Shown here piece by piece: positions 24,294 through 34,842 of a stretch of DNA of 64,000 nt. Under the pieces are notes generated by a model. The model made no database searches and had not been told where the DNA came from. It saw only the letters and a program-made list of their open reading frames with translations. Made by a program: the position numbers and the translations under genes. How positions within the stretch are numbered: position 1 is the first letter of the stretch; every line of letters begins with the position of its first letter. Source of the stretch: Hydractinia echinata (lineage: Eukaryota; Cnidaria; Hydrozoa; Anthoathecata; Hydractiniidae); assembly GCA_030067915.1 (NCBI GenBank), contig JASGCC010000019.1, positions 2,480,001-2,544,000 of the forward strand, written 5' to 3'.

Positions 24294-25112
24294 TAGTTTA
24301 GTTCGTTTTCCAATTCCCAATAAGAGGACTCCCTTACTTTTTTTTCTAATTCCCAATAAGATGATTTAAAAAAATTGAAAGAAGATAGCTATATTTAAAT
24401 GATGCTTGACTGAAACTGTGTGTAGTATTTTCACTATCATAACCCAAAACTTCAAGCTAATACAGCTACACATTTCTCTTGAATTCACATTGTGTTCTTT
24501 TAATATACAAAAAAACATAAAACAAGAGTGGACAACTTAAACTCTGAAGAGCTGACACACACTGCTACTCGACTTCTTGTCCCCTTCTTCCTCTTTTGGT
24601 TGGCTTCATAACATGTCATTTCCACCCTAGTTGCTAGCTTGCCATAATTTTCTCTATTTGGGCTTTGCTAAATGTTATAAATCTCACTTCTCTTACCTGA
24701 TTATTGAAGTTTATCTTTGTTATTTTTCGGGCTGTCCAGTGTACTTCCTTGCAAGCTTTTTTATGTCCGGCAAGTCAGCGCAGGGGAATTTTTCCAAGAA
24801 TGAAAAAAGAGCACTCCACGCGGGACAGAGTGAAGATAGTGGTAGGGTTGTGATTATGTACAATTTAATAACCGTGGTGGAGTACAGGTATAATAAAACT
24901 CAGGACCCGGATATCCTGTATAATATTTTTCTTCTGCGTTACATACTCTGGCTCATAATAGATGAAATAGTACTGTAAGCGGGTACTTAAATTTTGATTT
25001 TAGATTTCGAACAAAAAAACAGTGAAATAATTCCTTTTTCTAACTTTCTAATTTTTATTTTTACTAACACAATTCAGATTCTGTTTACATGAAGTCGTTA
25101 TTTTCTTCCAAC
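24294..25112. other. STRAP upstream region
   Basis: Between the retroelement and the STRAP start codon. It probably holds the STRAP promoter and 5' UTR. A 115-residue plus-strand frame at 24631-24978 has no recognisable domain and is not called. Confidence 0.4.
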
Positions 25113-28100
25113 ATGGCGGCCAAACAGATTCCGTTAACCTGCCCTGGCCATACAAGACCGGTGGTTGATTTAGCTTTCTCAGAAGTAACACAGCATGGGT
25201 ATTTTTTAATCAGTGCTTGTAAAGGTAGGATTTTGTTTGTTAACTTGATTTCTAGTGCTTTTATCAAACAGTCAATCTGTTACTAGATTTTATTGAAGCA
25301 GAAAATACATAATCGGGGCAACATCCAGGACAGGCCGGCTTATTATGTACGACAATTAAAAAATATTATTTGGCACTTATAAAAGGAACATATGCTGGGC
25401 AGGCCGGTTTATGTACGACAGTCTAATATCATTTGTTACTTAAAAAACGCACATAATCAGGGCCGACCGGTTTTATATCATTCGTTATCACTTCTGCCCA
25501 AAAAAATAGCCCTTGTGGCAAAGTTGTTGTTGTTCTCAAATGAAACGAAATTCCGTGGAAACTAAATTATGGGATCCGCAAGTTTATTTAATAACTTTTC
25601 ATCAAATTTAATTCCCACAAAACGAATAATTTTGGTTTGAGCCAACCACCCATCCATCATTCTGTAACAATAATCCGTCAATGTTTCATTCGATAAAATT
25701 CAAAGAAAATGCAAATCTCAGCCTGCCTGGCCAGCCATTATATCAGCGTCCATAATCCATTCACCACGACATAATAATCGGGGCAAAAACACATAATCGG
25801 GCCATGCGTACATAATCTGGCTGTCCTGTTTATAAAGAGGCAATTTTCGCAATCTGGGCAGAACATTATCCGCACACTTGTACCAAAACGTATAGATATA
25901 GACCACTTTCCTGCGTGAGGTAGTTGTTTTGATTACATTTTGAGAACAATAGGCATGCGCGCACTGTTGTGTAGGTAAGAAAGCAGGACTCGCACAGGGT
26001 AAAATGGTTATTAATACAGATTAAAGATTTTTGGGGTAGCATAAGATCCAAGTGGAAATGGAATTAAATTTTAACTATATTCTTCTAATTCTTCTTAAAA
26101 AATTTCACTAATTTTGAGCGAATATTTCTTTTTTGGATGGATTTCTTTGATTATTGTGGTCTGTTGTTTATATTTTCTGCCTACAGAAATGCTTGCACAT
26201 GTGCAAAAAAAACCCCATTTCTTTAACTTTTGTAAACATTGGCAAGTCATCTATTAATAAAACGAAGGTGATTTGTCATTTTGTACTGGGTTAAACAGTT
26301 CAGGATAATGTACAGATATTGAAACAGTTTCCTTGTTGAGAAACAGTTTCCATATTCAGAAACTTTTTTGTGTAAAAATAGGAAATAGTTTCTGAATACG
26401 GAAACCAATTTCAGTCTTTCATCTTCCACAAGCTAATTTGGGTTTCTTTATTATATTCTTTTGACCAATAGAAAGCCCTACCAATAAACTTAAAAATATT
26501 ATATGCAACTAGGGTGTATAGTCAGATGAGGTAATCCTTACGCACTTTTTAAATAATCATGAACTACGGTCGCTGTTCTAATCGTTACGCAGTTCTTTCG
26601 TTTTATTCACGCAAAATTAGTTTCTTGTAACATATTCACCAAATATGAGGATCATATGGAAGCGCTATCATGCACTTTTTCACATAAAACAATGCGTAAT
26701 GATTAGATCGAAAAAACTCTAATCATTACGCATTTTTTTATATTTTTTACGCAGGTGCGTAATGATTATAACACCCTGCGCAATTAATAAAATAGTTTGT
26801 TACGCACCTAAGATCTAATGGTTACGCACGCTATTTACGTAGCGGTGTAGTCTGGATTAGTCTATTTGTGCCTTTTTTATCTTTTTGAATATTAGAACTA
26901 CAACCGTCAATAATTTCAAAGAGGTGCAATGGAAATAACTAATAAAATATAACAGGGAATTGAAACAATACAACGTGTAGTGTGGCGAAAATGACCTTGA
27001 AACTTCGGCTTTTATTTTAAACAAGGAAAGTACCGGCAGTTATACAACAACTACATTTCATTTAAATTACTCTCCCATTTGCATCTTTCCGAAACATGCA
27101 TTGCGTCTCTGTTCTTCTTTTTTATCCTTTCGAACAATTCTCGAACTTGAGGATACTGTGGGAACTCCCATTTGTCACCACCCAAAAAAGTAGCAGTTAA
27201 CGGCCCACAGATAACATTTTGGACAGCGAAGGTGTCGATATCTTCCCCTACAGCTGTTCCGAACTCGCTTGTTTTTTTTATTTCCCGAAGGATGTTGTCA
27301 GCTGTCCCCAACTTTTTTTGCAGACATTCTATCTCCAATCCTGCAGCAACACCGTTTTCATCATACAAAAATCGCGTGAGGGCTTTTCCTATGTACAAAC
27401 TAGGACCTCTCTTGGTGTCGTAAATGCATGCGTACCATTTACCAACCACATCGCATTCTTTTGTTGGCGAATTTAAAAACTTCCACGTTTTTTCCATTGA
27501 CAACAGTGTATCTGTTGATTCATCCTGGACAACGTCCTCTTCGCTTTCCTCTCTTTCTCCTTCCTCTTCTTCCTCTTCTTCATCTTCTTCTTCGCTCGAG
27601 GTAATCTCATCGGTATCGCTGTCGTCTTCCTTGTTTATTGTAATTTTCTGCTTTCCCTTTTTGCTCGCAATTGCAATTTGTTGTTTCTTCCTTTCTCTTT
27701 CTTCTTTTCTTAGCAACGCCTTTGCTTCCCTTTCTTCTCTCTCTCGGGCTTTTCGTTCAAGCTCTTCCAGCAGCTCTTTCTGCGTAATAACCTACAACAT
27801 GGACAATCAATTAGTTATTTTTAATGTGAAATGCAAAATCATTAATGTACTTATTCTTAAATAATATTTTACCTTTCCGCGAAGATCTAACTTTTGTCTT
27901 CTTTTCTTAGGCTGATCTACTGAACCTTTTACTTATCGAGGAACAGCTCTTCAAATACCTCAGTCGATTTTGGGGTGGACTGGTTAATTGGTGACAACTT
28001 CCAACCATTTGGAATCCAGCAGAAGCCTGTAGGTGCTGTATATGGATATGGTCCAAGCCGCTTTAACAAGATATTCATCTCATTAGTTTCATCACGACTT

Positions 28101-31100
28101 CCGCCTGGCAGAGATGATGGAGTTATATTTACATTAGGGGTGGTTGTAGGTGTGGTATTAGATATTGATAAAGGAGATTCTGCTTGGTTTTGCAATTCGG
28201 GCAGTGGTAATGATGTCGAGACTTGATTTTGCGCAAGACCCGCAGCTTCATCGATTTGTCTGAAAGTACAAAAAGGTTCAGTCAAGATGTTTATTCAACA
28301 GGTTTAGCCATTTTTATCAGTCACAAAAGAAAATAACGTACCCGTCTGACAATTTAGACCAATCAAGAGCTTTACCACTTTGTTTCCACGTATAATATTT
28401 CGCTAACAATCTTGGGTCCAAGCGTTCCTTTGGATACATGGTTTTGTCAATTGGCCATATTCCAGTACTCCTAAATCCATTGATAACGCTTGCTTTCTTC
28501 ATGCCATCTTTCCAAATGGAACAGAGTTCATTGACAAACTCAGACTTTGTCAATTGGCTTTTAGCACCATGTGTTGTCACGCGTAAATGGAGGCGCTTCT
28601 CCCAAGCACGTTTTAAGGGTCCAAAACATGCAACATCTAGGGGTTGCATGACATCCGTAACATGTGGAGGGAATTTCATTATAATTATATCGTCTTCCAA
28701 TGCTTTTTTAATGACAGATATGCTGATATGGGTAAGGTGCCCATCAAACACCAGTAACAATGGTCTTTCTGTTACGTCCTCAGTGAATTTGGCGAACCAC
28801 GTGGAAAAAACTTCCGTGTCCATCCAACCGTTTTCAGACTTGGCGTAAAACGTGTTGGGTAGAGCCTTGTCTCCGTACCACGTACTTTGCATATTTTTTC
28901 CAGTGAATATAATAAGAGGGTCAAGTGCCACTCCAGCTGCATTACAAACACCGAGTACAGTGATGTTTTCTCTCCCAGCGCCATACCGTAATTTAAGGGC
29001 ACGCTGTCCCTTCACGGAGACAACTTTCCCTTTTGATGGATCAGTTGGGAAAGAACTTTCGTCACAGTTCCAGATCCGTTGTGCATCCAGATTAGGGTAT
29101 TTCTCGAAGATCTAAAAATATCATTTTACTATACATCATGCACGGTCAAATTATAAACGCTGTTTCCTATAAAAGCGTACCGTCAATGACGCATATATTA
29201 CCTGTTCCAATTGATCGTAGAAATCAAAAATTATAAATGGATTGGATGTGTTTGCTTTACGGGCAGTACTAATCATCTCAGCCTTCTTGTGACTCAGTCC
29301 GTTTCTTTTCATAAAGCTCTTTATCCACACCAAACCAGGCCTTCCATTTTTAAACTGGAGTGAAATCGTCCCTGTGACTTTGATGTATTCGGCAACAAGA
29401 TCCTAAATAATAAATTAAATGATGATACAAATATAAATAGTGACAGAATTTCCAACATTCAGTTTTAAACCCTTACAAAAACAGCTTTTAGCTTACCAAA
29501 ATTTCATCCAACGTAGGACTAAAACCAAGGTTACATACAACACCAATGCACTTAGCTAGCCGGGCCTCCGTTTCTGCATCGAAAACACATTTCCGACCAG
29601 ACTTTCCTAATTTGGCTCCTTCCTTGCGTTTTTTCAAACGAAATCGCAGCGTAGATTCGTTGATACCATGACGTTTTGCTATGCCTCTGACTGATGCATT
29701 CGGCATAGAATCGAACTCTTGAAGCGCTTCCTGGAGGTGCTCTTCTGTCCACGCGTCCACAACTTTCTTCGCAACTTTTCTGCTACCCTGCTTTTTTCTT
29801 CGACCACTCTTTGATTCACGTTTTTTTGTTTTCATTGTTAAGCCGTCTAGACAAACTATAAACACGATAAAACACAGTATACATTCCCAAAAATACTCAC
29901 TGTGGTCTCTCATCCAAGAATATGGTAAAACAAGCGTTTAGAAATTAAAAACAAACATAGCAAAACAAAATTCTACCTTCTCCCACTACGAATTGATCTG
30001 CAAAAGAGTTTGTTACTAGAATCTTGTCTTGTTAAGGAATTATTGACCAATTGGCGCCAAAGACCTTCACAAAATACCATATAAGGAATGTTTACCCCTT
30101 CCTGGCAATTATAACAAGGCATAAAGTTCTTAACTAAAGACGTTAAACAAGATTTCTAGTAGTCTCTCTAACTTTGCTTTGTGCGTAATGATAATATTAT
30201 GCCCAATGATTTCTTGATTTAATCATTGCGCATCGTTTTTTTGCCCCGGGCGTGATTTTTACATAAAAAGGCCTCCGAGAATCAATGGACGAGGTTCGGG
30301 TCTGTAATTTAACACAGTTTTTTACCAGTGGACCGTGCTAACAAAAATGGTAGAGGAAAGTTAGTGAAGTGATTCGGAAAGTTGATATTGGACTTTTTTG
30401 GAGTGGTGTTGGAAACATCAAGATTTCTCTGGAAGAGTCGTCGTATGGAATAATTTAATTGGTTAATATAGCGGAGGAATCATTTCAGTTAGTTTTTTCA
30501 TTCTTTAATTTTATTTTAAACCTTGTTTTAGTTGCGAAATTAACAAACTTAAAAATGCGTAATGAATATAAATGCGTAACGATTACCTCATCTGACTATA
30601 CTTCAGGGGTTCTCTTACTACTAAAGTCAGGAACAATTTCTGTTTTACAAAAAAAAACATAAAATCTGGTTTCCAAATTCAGAAACCGTTTCTCATTTTT
30701 CAGAGTTTCATTATACGGAAACTGTTTCCATATCTGTACCTTATTCCATTTGTGAAATACATGTCAATAACACCTAAAAATGATACCTGCTTGCTATACT
30801 GCTCTATTACCAGAAGTAAGTCATTTCAATGTGCTCAATGTGATTGCAAAGATATAAATGGATTAGAATAACATTCAACACAAAAGAAAAAATGATCTCC
30901 AGAATTGTGTTTTAGGGAGAACTCGTAATAGGAGCACCGACAAGCAATAGAAATATAAAGCAATTTCACTGTGTGAAAAAAAATCAAACCATGTAAATGA
31001 AGTACTGTAAGGTTACTACGTATAGGATCGCGCATGCAGTTATATTAATCTTTTGTGTACCCTACTTTTTTCCGAGGCCATCACATATATACTGTCCGAG

Positions 31101-34100
31101 TTGCGCAATGTCTGCTTTGTTCATTCTGCACAATTGTATAAGGTTGTTAGTACTACAAATAAACGAAAAACAACGCACAAAAGATTCTGTTCAAAAAAAA
31201 GGAAAAATTTGACTTCCTTGCACCATGTATAAACTTTAAATTTCACAATAAATTACAAAAAAAATAAAACTTATCATATAACGCGCACCATATTATAATC
31301 CGCACCAATGGTGGAAGTCGTAAGAATCAACATATAACCTGCGGTTTATATACTGGAAGATACGGTACTAAAGTTAGACTGATAATGGCAGGACCAGGGG
31401 TGTTTAAAAGCATGTTCATTCACACGTTGTTTAAAAAAAGCTGTTGCATTTACAAGCAAAAACTTTCCCATCCTTTTAATTACTGTAACAGTATATTTTA
31501 AAAAAATTGTTGAAATATTTTTAGATGGAAAACCAATGTTGCGACAAGGAGACACTGGTGATTGGATTGGTACTTTTGAAGGGCACAAGGGTGCTGTATG
31601 GGGTGCTACTTTAAATAAAACAGCCTCTCTTGCAGCTACCGCAGCTGCTGATTTTACAGCGTAAGTCTAATTTTCTTTTTATAATTTCCTTTTTTCTTTT
31701 CCTTTCTCCAATAGTGCCAGATTTTAGTATTACTGAAGTTCCTCGTAGTGGCAGTTACTTGAATCATGATGTTAACAAAGATCTTTATAGATTTTGAAGT
31801 ACAGTGGACTCTCCATAACTCGAACTCTCACGGGGAATCAGAAATTGTTCGAGTTATGGAGCGGTTCGAGTAATGGAGAGTTTGGAAATTTTGCTAACTG
31901 CCACAGACGCCATTTTATTCATGAGAATGAGAACTTCAAAACAAGAATATTTGTAAACACCCCACTTGACATTCGAACGGCGCGTTCGAATGACTTTGTT
32001 CAAATGATCTAAGGGGCCGAACACACGTAGAAAATATTTGAATCAGAAAAAAACTCTGAAATTCTTCAATTTTCAGATTGTTCAAGTTATGAAGAGCGAA
32101 AATAGCCTAATATGCTTTCAAAAGACAAAAAATATTGTTCGACTTAAGGAGATTTTCGAGTTATGGAGATTCCAGTAGTAGAGAGTTTATTATGAGAGTT
32201 TATTAGGAAATTTTCACGGTGCCTACGAATTCGTTCCAGTTAAGTAGCGGTTCGAGTTAAAGGGTTTCGAGTTATGGAGTACCACTGTAGTAACAATCTG
32301 ATTTCTTAATTAGGTAAGCACTAGGTTTGTTGTCACAAACTTCATTTTTTATTCGTCTAAATTGCTAAGGAAAATTTACATGAAGTATACTATCAACAAA
32401 ACTGCTTTAAAAAAACTTATGCAAGGCTGTTGTTTTTATTGTTTAAAACCTATATTATTATTTATAGAAAGGTTTGGGATGCGATTAAAGGAGAGGAAAG
32501 GACATCTTTCTCACACAAACACATTGTGAAAACTGTGGACTTCTCACAAGTAAGTAGTGTCAAATTTATTGGGCCTTTTTTAAAAAAAATGGAAATAATT
32601 AATGAAACAAAGTCATTTATTTACATGTCGGCATTTGTTTTGGCAATTGCCGAGTACCGACATGAATTAGAAAGGCTGTTGATGGATAAAGTGTCTTTTT
32701 TTAGGATGACAAAAAACTTCTTACCGGAAGTAATGAAAAGAAAATGAGAATATTTGATGTTGAGAATACAGATAAAGGTGAGCAGAGTAGTAATGATGTA
32801 ATCTGTTCTCTATGCATAGCCATTTGCTCATGTTGTGTATTCAGTTCAACATGGACAGTTTTGCTGTTTCATGTTGTTTGTTGTGCACTTATATGTGAAT
32901 AACGTAATTTAATGCGGAACCTTGCACCAGCTGATTTTCAGTTTGTACGTTTATTATAGAGCCAGTTATTTTGGAAGGTCTTGGTGGAAACCCTAAAGCT
33001 TGCATTTGGTTAAATGATGACAAAAACATTTTAAGTGGATGTGACGAGAAAGTCATCAGGTAGCTTTGTTGTTTCTTTTATGCAGAAGGAGGGTGTTAGT
33101 TCTTGTTATGCCATAGATGTATAGACGCATATTTACGAGCCTCAGGACAAGTCAAGTTACAAAAAGTCAATATGAATCATTATCAGCACTGTACATAAAG
33201 AATTATATTAATATTATGCTATATATTTTGATTAAAGTATTTTTAAAGTAGAATTTTACCGCGGTTCTCGGTCACACTGTCTTTAAACTTTATAATGGTA
33301 AAACTCTGGCGTCGGACTTGTACTATGTTTACCCAATAAAACTGACGAATCTGAATTATGCACTTGAAATGTTATTGACGTAAATTCTAAGGGCTAGGTT
33401 TAGTTAGAATTTGGTTCTGTTGTCGTATTTAATCAAATTAAGGGGTATGGGATGATACTGCGGAGTAATTAACTGGGATTTTTTAAATTTGCTAGGTTGT
33501 GGGATGTGCAGACACTGAAAGAAGTGAACAGTATAACTTTGGACAGGCCATTACAAGGAATGCAGCTGTCACCTGATAAAAGTGTGTTGGCTATTGCATG
33601 TGGAAAAAAGGCCTTGTTTTACGATACCCAAAGGTGCGTGTTTTTATGCTTACTTAAAACTGAGGAAGTTTTTTTCTTCTGTGTTGGAGTTCGGTAATCT
33701 CTGTGAAATAAGTATCAAATCAAATTTTGAAGTTCAAATTGAATGTTGCGTATAAAACAATATGAAGTTTGTAACTCTTTGTAACTCTAAAGATTTTGAT
33801 TGGGTGAGCAGAATTCATTATTAGTTGTTATAAATGTTATTTTTAGCTTGCAGCAAATACAATCCTGTGAAACTAACACAAATGTTTTTTCCGTATCACT
33901 GAGTCCAGATAAGACAACGTTTGTGGCAGGTGGTGAAGACTTTATATTATATAAATACGACTACCAGACTGGAGCTAAGCTAGGTAAGTTCTTCTTGTAT
34001 TTATTTATTTGTTTATATGCCAGTAGTAATGTCGAAACTGTCCATTGACGGTTTTTGTTTATTTCTTAGAATACTATCACGGTCATTTCGGTCCCGTACA

Positions 34101-34284
34101 TTGCGTTAGGTATTCTCCCGATGGGGAGGTGTACGCGTCTGGTTCAGAAGATGGTACGTTACGCTTATGGCAAACCAACGTGGGGAACACTTACGGTTTG
34201 TGGAAAGCTAATATAAGCGATGAAGAAGAACAAAAGAATAGTTTAGATGAGAATCATATAACTGAAGTTGCAGTGGAATCGTGA
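25113..34284 (+). CDS. STRAP: STRAP: serine/threonine kinase receptor-associated WD40 protein
   Basis: Scaffold WD40 protein known in animals from the SMN complex and from TGF-beta receptor regulation. Eight exons join in phase: 25113-25224, 31525-31660, 32468-32549, 32705-32777, 32960-33059, 33496-33633, 33847-33983, 34070-34284 (993 nt, 330 residues). The start is MAAKQIPLTCPGHTRPVVDL in a good ATGG context. Diagnostic blocks are GHTRPVVDLAFS, DGKPMLRQGDTGDWIGTF, GHKGAVWGATLN, KVWDA, HKHIVKTVDFS, RLWDV, AGGEDFILYKYDY, GHFGPVHCVRYSPDGEVYAS and EDGTLRLWQT, which fix the family. Length matches known STRAP (about 350). The last exon encodes a short acidic tail. AATAAA occurs at 34393. Intron 1 is about 6.3 kb and filled with transposons; intron 2 carries a small pogo-type element. 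The gene converges on the NMDA-receptor gene. Confidence 0.95.
25305..25860. repeat. Complex repeat with CATAATCGGG motifs
   Basis: The motif ACATAATC(G/A)GGG and partners such as GGACAGGCCGG / GGCTGTCCTG recur in both orientations (about 25309, 25452, 25751, 25770, 25791, 25811). The pattern suggests a foldback or subterminal-repeat element in STRAP intron 1. Exact ends not resolved. Confidence 0.4.
27051..27925 (-). pseudogene. C-terminal extension of the transposase, out of frame
   Basis: Two exons, 27873 to about 27925 and 27051-27791, join in phase across a GT...AG intron. The first reads DQPKKRRQKLDLRGK, a phrase typical of the tail of transposase-derived proteins of this group. The second has a Glu/Arg-rich coiled-coil segment, a strongly acidic run (about 27540-27640) and a folded-looking domain (EKTWKFLNSPTKECDVVGKW and onwards) of unknown role. 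The frame is offset from the upstream transposase by a small indel and stop near 27925, so this is either the disrupted end of the same protein or a second product. Confidence 0.6.
27929..29835 (-). CDS. pogo/Tigger/Jerky-like transposase, spliced
   Basis: DNA-cutting and joining enzyme of the surrounding transposon. Exons 29497-29835, 29202-29402, 28342-29111 and 27929-28259 join in phase into 546 residues ending TAA. Residues 1-25 are very basic. A psq-type helix-turn-helix (SVRGIAKRHGINESTLRFRL) follows at about 50-70, then a CENP-B-like second DNA-binding region in exon 2. The DDE domain shows D197 (WNCDESS), D303 (LLVFDGHLTH) and D339 (VMQPLD), a DD35D spacing, all intact. The tail contains a Pro/Thr/Ser-rich stretch and PYTAPTGFCWIPNGW. 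The stop may be a lesion rather than the true end, because coding similarity in another frame resumes about 10 nt further on (see next entry). With all three acidic residues present it may be recent or only mildly decayed. Confidence 0.85.
30752..30920 (+). repeat. Dispersed repeat shared with 23378-23540
   Basis: Same orientation and about 165 bp of similarity with the segment inside the 22419-24216 element; here it abuts the outer inverted-repeat element in STRAP intron 1. Confidence 0.7.
31802..32287. mobile_element. 486-bp pogo/Tigger-type MITE
   Basis: Left end CAGTGGACTCTCCATAACTC, right end GAGTTATGGAGTACCACTG, with TA on both sides (31800-31801, 32288-32289). TTCGAGTTATGGAG variants repeat internally at least five times. 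No open frame. It lies in STRAP intron 2. A relative with similar wording appears around 54880-55010. Confidence 0.85.
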
Positions 34285-34842
34285 CCGCGTATTGCATAGT
34301 TTTTTTATATAAATTTTTATTTATTATTTTCATTAAAAAAAAATGATAAAATTGGATGGACTGCGATTTTTGGTGTGCCGTTGCGTTGTGTCAATAAATA
34401 TTTGTTAAAAAAATTTTTTACATATATTTTAGATGAAATATTTTGTTGTTGCAGTAGCTATCTCTTTCTCTCTTCCTCGTCTTGGTGTTTGGATGGCGTT
34501 TCCTTCAACTTTTTTTGCCAAATTCCAGTTATATTTCAACTGCGAAAGGAAAAGTTTAGATTGAATTTATAATTTTGCAACCATATACATTATTGTGTTT
34601 TTAAACAGAGCTTGCAAATGTGGAAATTGTATTTATTTTGTCACAAAAAAAAGATTGAAAATCCCAACTATGTGATTTATTTCTAAAATATTATTTTACA
34701 CTGCTGGTGTGAATCTCTAACGTACAGTACTGAAACTACTTTGGTGCGAGAGAAAGATGCACACGATTCATCATTGAGACCGTTTGTTATCTGTGTATCT
34801 GTTTATTTACAAAATGGAAGCATTTGTCTCTTTTTTTTCTAC
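34285..34842. other. Convergent 3' ends of STRAP and the NMDA-receptor gene
   Basis: 558 bp hold both 3' UTRs and poly(A) signals. AATAAA for the plus-strand gene is at 34393; TTTATT, the minus-strand signal, occurs near 34801. No other coding signal. Confidence 0.6.

Larger units (their letters stand above)
26517..30600 (-). mobile_element. 4.1-kb pogo/Tigger-type DNA transposon
   Basis: Inverted ends TATAGTCAGATGAGGTAATC at both sides (about 26 bp, one mismatch), bounded by TA. Subterminal regions hold many TGCGTAA(C/T)GATT-like motifs in both orientations (26537-26830 on one side; 30180-30240 and 30550-30590 on the other). A spliced transposase with CENP-B/psq-type helix-turn-helix and DDE domain lies on the minus strand. 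The TA target and DDE type agree with the pogo group of the Tc1/mariner superfamily. It lies antisense to STRAP in its first intron. Confidence 0.85.
26303..30747. mobile_element. Older inverted-repeat element hosting a pogo-type transposon
   Basis: GTACAGATATTGAAACAGTT near 26310 is inverted at 30717-30747 (ending CATATCTGTACCTTATTCC). Inward of each end are further GAAAC/GTTTC repeats (26321-26410 and 30670-30730). Everything between 26517 and 30600 is a later insertion, so the original element was only about 360 bp. Confidence 0.6.

Noticed and set aside
24631..24978. 115-residue plus-strand frame upstream of STRAP
   Set aside because: No domain, AT-driven composition at both ends, and no splice link to STRAP exon 1 that preserves its start.
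27172..27864. Ser-rich plus-strand frames
   Set aside because: Antisense to the acidic C-terminal region of the transposase; runs of Ser are complements of Glu/Asp codons.
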